This document shows, piece after piece, positions 7,215 through 11,257 of a stretch of 11,257 bases of DNA. The translations under genes and the position numbers were made by a program. Source of the stretch: CAYLOC01 sp964385195 (GTDB lineage Bacteria; Actinomycetota; Actinomycetes; Propionibacteriales; Nocardioidaceae); the NCBI GenBank assembly GCA_964385195.1, contig CAYLOC010000100.1:1-11257 (forward strand), given 5' to 3'. The notes under the pieces were generated by a model. It saw only the letters and a list, made by a program, of their open reading frames with translations, searched no databases and was not told the DNA's origin. Numbering within the stretch: position 1 is the first letter of the stretch; every line of letters begins with the position of its first letter.

Positions 7215-7223
7215 CCGCGTAAG

Positions 7224-7265
7224 GATCCGACGCCTGCGTTGCTGGAGCAGCGCCAGCGTCGGATC
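7224..7265. terminator. Bidirectional hairpin terminator between converging genes
   Basis: Perfect 10-bp arms GATCCGACGC (7224-7233) and GCGTCGGATC (7256-7265) enclose a second stem GTTGCT/AGCAGC (7238-7243 and 7246-7251, one G-U pair) with a two-base loop. The structure lies 9 bases after the isomerase stop and 10 bases after the truB stop. There is no T-run on either side, which is common for actinobacterial hairpin terminators. Placement between two converging transcription units makes shared termination the simplest reading. Confidence 0.75.
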
Positions 7266-7275
7266 GTTGACGAGG

Positions 7276-8157
7276 TCAGCCGGGGGCGAACACCGCGACC
7301 GGCTTGGCGACCGGCCCGTGCTGCTCGTACAGCGCGAGGAACTCCCCCGCCGGGGACACGACCGCGACCGGCCCGTCGTGGCCGAGGCGGGCGGTGAAGG
7401 CCCGCCCGTTGCGGACCCCGGCCACCAGGGCGTCGGCCACGGTATAGGTCGGGAACACCTGCGGGACGACGTCGTCGAGCGGCTGCACCTGCCACTGCTG
7501 CTCCAGCGACTCCATGGTGACCGCGTCGGCGACCCGGTACGGCCCGACCCGGGTACGCCGGAGCGCGGTCAGGTGCCCCCCGACGCCCAGGGCTGCGCCG
7601 AGGTCGCGGGCGAGGGCGCGGACGTAGGTGCCGGTGGAGCACTCCACGTGTACGTCGACGTCGAGGACCGCCCTGCCGGCTCGGCGTACGTCGTGGGCGG
7701 TGAACTCGCTGACGGTCACCGGGCGTGGCGGCAGGTCGACCCCCTCCCCCGTGCGGGCGCGCTTGTACGCGCGCTCGCCCTTGACCTTGATCGCCGAGAC
7801 CGCGCACGGCACCTGCTGCAGGTCACCGGTCAGTGCCCGCATCGCGTCGTCCAGCGCGGCGTCGTCGACGCCGGAGGCGTCCTGCTCGGCGACCACCTCG
7901 CCGTCGGCGTCGTCGGTGACGGTGGACTGACCGAGCCGGATCGTGGCGTCATAGGCCTTGTCGGTCGACGTGAGGTAGCCCAGCAGCCGGGTCGCGCGGC
8001 CGACACCGAGCAGCAGCACGCCGGTCGCCATCGGGTCCAGGGTGCCGGCATGCCCGACCCGCCGGGTCCCGGCGAGCCGACGGCAGCGGCCGACCACGTC
8101 GTGCGACGTCCATCCCGGGGGCTTGTCGACGACGACGACCCCGCTCTGCTCTGGCAT
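7276..8157 (-). CDS. truB: tRNA pseudouridine(55) synthase TruB
   Basis: A 293-residue enzyme that converts U55 to pseudouridine in the T-loop of tRNAs, in the cytoplasm. Recognised from VVVDKPPGWTSHDVV (8-22), the catalytic GTLDPMATG loop (38-46, nucleophile D41), KAYDATIRLG (67-76), the conserved CAVSAIKVKGERAYKRAR region (118-135) and GTYVRALARDLG (176-187). The usual Pro-Pro before SAxK is Pro-Cys here (117-118). A C-terminal extension (about 225-293) fits the actinobacterial PUA-like tail. ATG 8157 lies nine bases after the rbfA stop; the gap (CCCGCCCCC on the minus strand) has no Shine-Dalgarno, so expression probably depends on coupling to rbfA. Confidence 0.97.
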   Translation of the reverse strand: MPEQSGVVVVDKPPGWTSHDVVGRCRRLAGTRRVGHAGTLDPMATGVLLLGVGRATRLLGYLTSTDKAYDATIRLGQSTVTDDADGEVVAEQDASGVDDAALDDAMRALTGDLQQVPCAVSAIKVKGERAYKRARTGEGVDLPPRPVTVSEFTAHDVRRAGRAVLDVDVHVECSTGTYVRALARDLGAALGVGGHLTALRRTRVGPYRVADAVTMESLEQQWQVQPLDDVVPQVFPTYTVADALVAGVRNGRAFTARLGHDGPVAVVSPAGEFLALYEQHGPVAKPVAVFAPG

Positions 8158-8166
8158 GGGGGCGGG

Positions 8167-8613
8167 CTACTCGACGGCCTCGTCGTCGGCGTCTGCGCTC
8201 GGCTTGTAGGGGTTCGCGTCTCCGGCGTAGGTCGACCCGGCTGCCTCGGCGGCCAGTGCGGCGTCGCTGGCCCGTACCCGGGTCAGCAGCTCCTCGATAT
8301 GCGCCGCGGACTCCGGCAGCACGTCGGAGATGAACTCCAGCGTCGGGGTGTGCCGCATGCCGAGCTGCTTGCCGACCTCGGAGCGGATCAGGCCCTTGGC
8401 GCTCTCCAGCGCCGCCTCGGTCGCCGTACGCTGCTCGTCGTCGCCGAGCACGGTGTAGAACACCGACGCATGCTGGTGGTCACCGGTGACCCGGACGTCG
8501 GTCACGGTGACGAAACCCAGCCGGGCGTCCTTGACCCGGCGCTGCAGCATCTCGGCCACCACGGTCTTGATCCGGTCCGCGATACGGCGGGTCCGTGCTT
8601 GCGGGGACGTCAC
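8167..8613 (-). CDS. rbfA: 30S ribosome-binding factor RbfA
   Basis: A 148-residue assembly factor that binds the 30S subunit near the 5' end of 16S rRNA and helps late maturation. The single KH-like domain spans about residues 5-115: RIADRIKTVVAEMLQRRVKD (10-29), the strand LGFVTVTDVRVTGD (32-45), and the AxG helix kink (A72-K73-G74) in ESAKGLIRSEVG that replaces the GxxG of ordinary KH domains. The tail after 115 is Ala/Asp/Glu-rich and probably disordered. GTG 8613 is chosen as start because AGGAGG (8624-8619) sits five bases upstream. The frame stays open to an ATG at 8658, but that would translate the loop and 3' arm of the inverted repeat and has no ribosome binding site. Confidence 0.95.
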   Translation of the reverse strand: MTSPQARTRRIADRIKTVVAEMLQRRVKDARLGFVTVTDVRVTGDHQHASVFYTVLGDDEQRTATEAALESAKGLIRSEVGKQLGMRHTPTLEFISDVLPESAAHIEELLTRVRASDAALAAEAAGSTYAGDANPYKPSADADDEAVE

Positions 8614-8618
8614 CGCAA

Positions 8619-8624
8619 CCTCCT
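8619..8624 (-). promoter_or_regulatory. Ribosome binding site of rbfA
   Basis: AGGAGG on the minus strand, five bases before GTG 8613, is the best Shine-Dalgarno in the window. It decides the rbfA start in favour of GTG 8613 over the upstream ATG at 8658. It begins six bases downstream of the 3' arm of the large inverted repeat, so folding of that hairpin could influence ribosome access. Confidence 0.85.
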
Positions 8625-8630
8625 CGTCAC

Positions 8631-8674
8631 GTTTGCCTTGTAGACGGGGCAAACGCACCGTCTACAAGGCAAAC
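8631..8674. repeat. Perfect 15-bp inverted repeat (hairpin) upstream of rbfA
   Basis: GTTTGCCTTGTAGAC (8631-8645) and its exact reverse complement (8660-8674) flank a 14-base loop. The arms are much less GC-rich than surrounding DNA. The loop repeats part of the arm (GGCAAAC, 8648-8654). There is no T-run on the rbfA side, so it is not a classical intrinsic terminator; a factor-independent actinobacterial-type terminator, an RNA processing or stability element, or a protein-binding site are alternatives. Confidence 0.85.
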
Positions 8675-8694
8675 CTGCCTCGGCAACGGTGCAT
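8662..8694 (-). CDS. Possible 10-codon upstream ORF in the rbfA leader
   Basis: ATG at 8694 opens MHRCRGRFAL and ends at TAG (8664-8662), which lies inside the 5' arm (8674-8660 on the minus strand) of the 15-bp hairpin. GGAGGG (8712-8707) is 12 bases upstream, rather far; a nearer GAGG is only three bases away. The codons CGA, AGG, TTT and TTG are uncommon in the neighbouring genes. A ribosome finishing this ORF would hold the hairpin open, as in attenuation. So short a frame can easily arise by chance. Confidence 0.2.
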   Translation of the reverse strand: MHRCRGRFAL

Positions 8695-8717
8695 CTGCCT
8701 CGCCTACCCTCCGGGAT

Positions 8718-8736
8718 CTGACGGCGGACCCGTCAG
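8718..8736 (-). terminator. Small hairpin overlapping the infB stop codon
   Basis: CTGACGG (8718-8724) and CCGTCAG (8730-8736) form a perfect 7-bp stem with a five-base loop; the 5' arm in the RNA includes the infB TGA. There is no T-run downstream. It may be a weak terminator or a 3'-end stabiliser that reduces read-through from infB into rbfA-truB. Confidence 0.4.
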
Positions 8737-11257
8737 TTGCGGGCGATCTCGCGGACCTCGAACGTCTCGACCTGGTCGCCGATCTTGATGTCGTTGTACC
8801 CACCAAGCGTCAACCCGCACTCGAACCCGTCGCGGACCTCGGTCACGTCGTCCTTCTCCCTTCGCAGCGACGCTACGTCGAGGTTGTCGGCGACGACCGC
8901 GCCGTCGCGCAGCAGCCGGGCCTTGGCGTTGCGGCGGATGCTGCCCGAGGTCACCATGCAGCCGGCGATGTTGCCGAACTTCGAGGACCGGAAGATCTCC
9001 CGGATCTCCGCGGTGCCGAGCTGCACCTGCTCGTACTCCGGCTTCAGCATGCCCTTCAGCGCCGACTCGATCTCCTCGATGGCCTCATAGATCACCGAGT
9101 AGTAGCGGATGTCGACACCTTCCCGGTCGGCCACCTCGCGCGCCTTGCCCTGCGGTCGCACGTTGAAGCCGATGATGACCGCGTCGGAGGCCGCCGCCAG
9201 GTTGACGTTGGTCTCGGTGATCGCGCCGACCCCGCGGTCGATGACCCGCAGGCTGACGTCGTCACCGACGTCGATCTTCGCCAGCGACTCCTCCAGCGCC
9301 TCGACCGAGCCGGACACGTCGCCCTTGAGGATCAGCAGCAGCTCCTGCTTCTCGCCCTTCTCCATGCTGGACATGAAGTCCTCGAGGGTACGCCGACCGG
9401 TGCTGCGGGCCAGCTGTGCCGCCCGCTCCCGTGCATCGCGCTTCTCCGCGATCTGCCGGGCCACCCGGTCATCGCCGACCGCCAGGAAGTTGTCCCCGGC
9501 GCCGGGCACCGCGGTCAGGCCGAGCACCATGACCGGCCGGCTGGGGGCCGCCTCCTCGACGTTCTCGCCGTACTCGTCGAGCATGGCCCGCACCCGCCCG
9601 TAGGCCGCGCCGGCCACGACCGAGTCGCCGACCCGCAGGGTGCCGCGTTGCACGAGCACGGTGGCGGTCGGGCCGCGTCCGCGGTCCAGGTGCGCCTCGA
9701 TGACCAGACCTTGCGCGTCCTGGTCGGGGTTCGCCCGCAGGTCCAAGGCTGCGTCCGCGGTCAGCACCAGCGCCTCCAGCAGGCCGTCGATGTTCTGCTC
9801 GGCCTTGGCGGAGACGTCGACGAAGATCGTGTCACCGCCGTACTCCTCCGGGACCAGGCCGTACTCGGTGAGCTGACCGCGCACCTTCGCGGGGTCGGCG
9901 TCGGGCTTGTCGACCTTGTTGACGGCGACCACGATCGGGACGTCGGCCGCCTTGATGTGGTTCAGCGCCTCCACCGTCTGCGGCATCACGCCGTCGTCGG
10001 CGGCGACCACCAGGACCGCGATGTCGGTCGCCATCGCCCCGCGCATCCGCATGGCGGTGAACGCCTCGTGACCCGGGGTGTCGATGAACGTCAGCTTGCG
10101 GTCGGTGTCCTCGACCTCGGTCGAGACCTGGTAGGCGCCGATGTGCTGGGTGATGCCGCCGGACTCCGTCGCCACCTGGTTGGTGTGCCGGATCGCGTCC
10201 AGCAGCTTGGTCTTCCCGTGGTCGACGTGGCCCATGACCGTGACGACCGGCGGACGGGCGACCATCTGCTCCTCGTCACCCTCGTCCTCACCGAACTCCA
10301 GGTTGAACGAGTCCAGCAGCTCCTTGTCCTCGTCCTCGGGCGAGACGACCTCAAGGTTGTAGTTGAGCTCGGCGCCGAGGATCTCCAGGGTCTCATCGCC
10401 GACCGACTGGGTGGCGGTCACCATCTCACCGAGGTGGAACAGCACCTGCACCAGCTGGGCGGCGTCGACGCCGATCTTCTCGGCGAGGTCGGTCAGCGAG
10501 GCGCCCCGGGACAGCCGGATCGTCTCGCCGTCCCCCTTCTTGACGCGTACGCCGCCCACCGCCGGCGCCTGCATCTGCTCGAACTCCTGGCGACGTGCGC
10601 GCTTGGACTTCCGCCCTCGCCGGGCGGGACCGCCGGGACGGCCGAACGCGCCCTGGGTGGATCCACGTCCGCCGCGTCCCCGGCCACCGAAGCCGCTGCG
10701 ACCGCGACCGCCACCGGGACCGCCGCGACCGCGGCCACCGCCGGGACCACCTGGCCCACCGGGGCCGCCGCGGCCCCCGGGACCGCCGCCGCGTCCGCGG
10801 CCGGCCGGAGCCGAGAACTGGGACTGCTTCGGCATCATCGCCGGGTTGGGGCGCGGCGCGCCGGGGACACCGCCGCTGCGCCTGCCGCGGTCCCCGTCAC
10901 CACTCCGGGCGGCGGGCGCCCGGCTGGGCATCTGGCCCGGCGTCGGGCGACCACCACGGCGCATGCCCTGCTGGGACGAGAACGGGTTGTTCCCCGGCCG
11001 CGGCCCGCCGGTTGAGCGCGCCGCAGGTCGCTGCGGCCGCGGCGGACGCGGCGCTGGACCCGGCTTGGGGGGAGGCGCGGTCGGGGTCGGTGTGCTCGGC
11101 GGGGTCGCCGTCGGCCGCTCGGCCGCCGGTGGTTCCTCCGGCGGGGCGGCCGGTGGTCCCTGCTCCTCCCGCTGAGGGGTCTCCTGGGTCGCGGGGCTGG
11201 TCGGCTGCCGCTCGTCGGGGACTGCGGTCACCGGTGTCTCCGGCGCCTTCTTCTCCG
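8733..11257 (-). CDS. infB: Translation initiation factor IF-2 (partial, N-terminus beyond right edge)
   Basis: The frame is open from the right edge to TGA at 8735-8733, giving 840 visible residues beginning EKKAPETP. IF2 is the GTPase that brings initiator fMet-tRNA to the 30S subunit and promotes 50S joining. The visible N-terminal part is disordered: Pro/Glu-rich, then Arg/Gly-rich (10662-10802), then a basic RRGRKSKRARR stretch. After an IF2_N-type segment (TIRLSRGASLTDLAEKIGV) comes the G domain: G1 GHVDHGKT (10232-10209), G2 GGIT, G3 DTPGHEA (from 10082), G4 NKVD (9920-9909) and G5 SAKA. Domains II, III and the fMet-tRNA-binding C-terminus follow and end normally with EVREIARN. The GTG at 11231 is in frame but is not the true start, because coding sequence continues upstream and the usual actinobacterial N-terminal IF2_N segment (MAKVRVYELAKELG-like) is not in view. 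Confidence 0.97.
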   Translation of the reverse strand, partial: EKKAPETPVTAVPDERQPTSPATQETPQREEQGPPAAPPEEPPAAERPTATPPSTPTPTAPPPKPGPAPRPPRPQRPAARSTGGPRPGNNPFSSQQGMRRGGRPTPGQMPSRAPAARSGDGDRGRRSGGVPGAPRPNPAMMPKQSQFSAPAGRGRGGGPGGRGGPGGPGGPGGGRGRGGPGGGRGRSGFGGRGRGGRGSTQGAFGRPGGPARRGRKSKRARRQEFEQMQAPAVGGVRVKKGDGETIRLSRGASLTDLAEKIGVDAAQLVQVLFHLGEMVTATQSVGDETLEILGAELNYNLEVVSPEDEDKELLDSFNLEFGEDEGDEEQMVARPPVVTVMGHVDHGKTKLLDAIRHTNQVATESGGITQHIGAYQVSTEVEDTDRKLTFIDTPGHEAFTAMRMRGAMATDIAVLVVAADDGVMPQTVEALNHIKAADVPIVVAVNKVDKPDADPAKVRGQLTEYGLVPEEYGGDTIFVDVSAKAEQNIDGLLEALVLTADAALDLRANPDQDAQGLVIEAHLDRGRGPTATVLVQRGTLRVGDSVVAGAAYGRVRAMLDEYGENVEEAAPSRPVMVLGLTAVPGAGDNFLAVGDDRVARQIAEKRDARERAAQLARSTGRRTLEDFMSSMEKGEKQELLLILKGDVSGSVEALEESLAKIDVGDDVSLRVIDRGVGAITETNVNLAAASDAVIIGFNVRPQGKAREVADREGVDIRYYSVIYEAIEEIESALKGMLKPEYEQVQLGTAEIREIFRSSKFGNIAGCMVTSGSIRRNAKARLLRDGAVVADNLDVASLRREKDDVTEVRDGFECGLTLGGYNDIKIGDQVETFEVREIARN
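10662..10802 (-). repeat. Low-complexity Gly/Arg repeat region inside infB
   Basis: About 47 codons encode irregular GRGGxGG, GGPGGP and GGGRGRG units, so the DNA is an imperfect GC-rich tandem repeat. It belongs to the disordered linker between the N-terminal segment and the conserved core of IF2. Arg/Gly-rich stretches of this kind are typical of actinobacterial IF2 and vary in length between species. Confidence 0.85.

Larger units (their letters stand above)
8614..8732 (-). promoter_or_regulatory. Structured infB-rbfA intergenic region
   Basis: The 119-base gap between infB and rbfA contains no recognisable gene. In minus-strand order it holds a small hairpin over the infB stop, a GGAGGG followed by a possible 10-codon ORF, a perfect 15-bp inverted repeat, and the rbfA ribosome binding site. 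Two direct repeats occur on the plus strand: CTGCCTCG (8675-8682 and 8695-8702) and GGCAAAC (8648-8654 and 8668-8674), each with a 20-base period. GCACCGT (8655-8661) can also pair with ACGGTGC (8686-8692), which competes at two bases with the 15-bp stem. In many actinobacteria a DUF503 gene is found here; none remains. Confidence 0.6.

Noticed and set aside
8614..8658. ATG at 8658 as the rbfA start
   Set aside because: It would add 15 residues encoded in the loop and 3' arm of the inverted repeat, without a ribosome binding site; GTG 8613 has AGGAGG at ideal spacing and gives a normal RbfA N-terminus.
10600..10810. Tandem repeats near the right end as a CRISPR or minisatellite
   Set aside because: The repeats are irregular, in frame, and encode the Arg/Gly-rich region of IF2; there are no unique spacers.
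8595..11015. Open frame of about 800 codons on the plus strand opposite infB
   Set aside because: It is the antisense shadow of a clear IF2 gene in GC-rich DNA; its translation is dominated by His/Arg/Gly/Asp/Leu with no recognisable domain.
11229..11231. GTG at 11231 as the infB start
   Set aside because: The frame remains open and coding-like to the window edge, and the usual N-terminal segment of IF2 has not yet appeared.
1..11257. Mobile element or horizontally acquired island around the sugar operon
   Set aside because: No transposase, integrase, terminal repeats or tRNA target is visible, and base composition and codon use look the same as in infB-rbfA-truB.

Overview
The window is a chromosomal segment of a very GC-rich bacterium, almost certainly an actinobacterium. 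Pointers are the strong G/C bias at third codon positions, frequent GTG starts, apparent leaderless starts, and a translation initiation factor IF2 with a long Pro/Gly/Arg-rich N-terminal region. The genus cannot be fixed from the sequence. The window holds nine genes, all apparently intact apart from two that are cut by the window edges, plus two tentative micro-ORFs. There is no mobile element, CRISPR array, rRNA or tRNA, and no gene-free stretch longer than about 120 bases.

Left part (1-7214): a sugar or polyol uptake and catabolism locus. A ROK-family regulator (minus strand, C-terminal end cut by the left edge) is divergent from a five-gene plus-strand operon. The operon encodes a double-domain sugar ABC ATPase (RbsA/MglA/XylG type), a BPD_transp_2 permease, a Tat-exported lipoprotein substrate-binding protein, a Gfo/Idh/MocA NAD(P)-dependent oxidoreductase and a xylose-isomerase-like TIM-barrel enzyme. 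The genes are tightly coupled (ATGA, TGATG and ATGA stop/start overlaps). A 107-base divergent intergenic region carries a -35/-10 promoter whose predicted start point falls on the first ATG (leaderless), with overlapping inverted repeats that could be operators. The combination suggests import of a glycoside, sugar or cyclitol, oxidation by the dehydrogenase, and further conversion by the metal-dependent TIM barrel. The substrate is unknown.

Middle (7215-7275): a large hairpin with perfect 10-bp outer arms separates the operon from the converging housekeeping genes and probably ends transcription from both sides.

Right part (7276-11257, minus strand): the conserved translation cluster infB-rbfA-truB (IF2, 30S maturation factor RbfA, tRNA pseudouridine-55 synthase); infB runs off the right edge. 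The DUF503 (YlxP-like) gene that often lies between infB and rbfA in related bacteria is absent. In its place is a 119-base non-coding stretch with a perfect 15-bp inverted repeat just upstream of the rbfA ribosome binding site, a small hairpin over the infB stop codon, and a possible 10-codon upstream ORF that ends inside the 5' arm of the large hairpin. This leader and the uncharacterised sugar pathway are the most interesting parts of the window.
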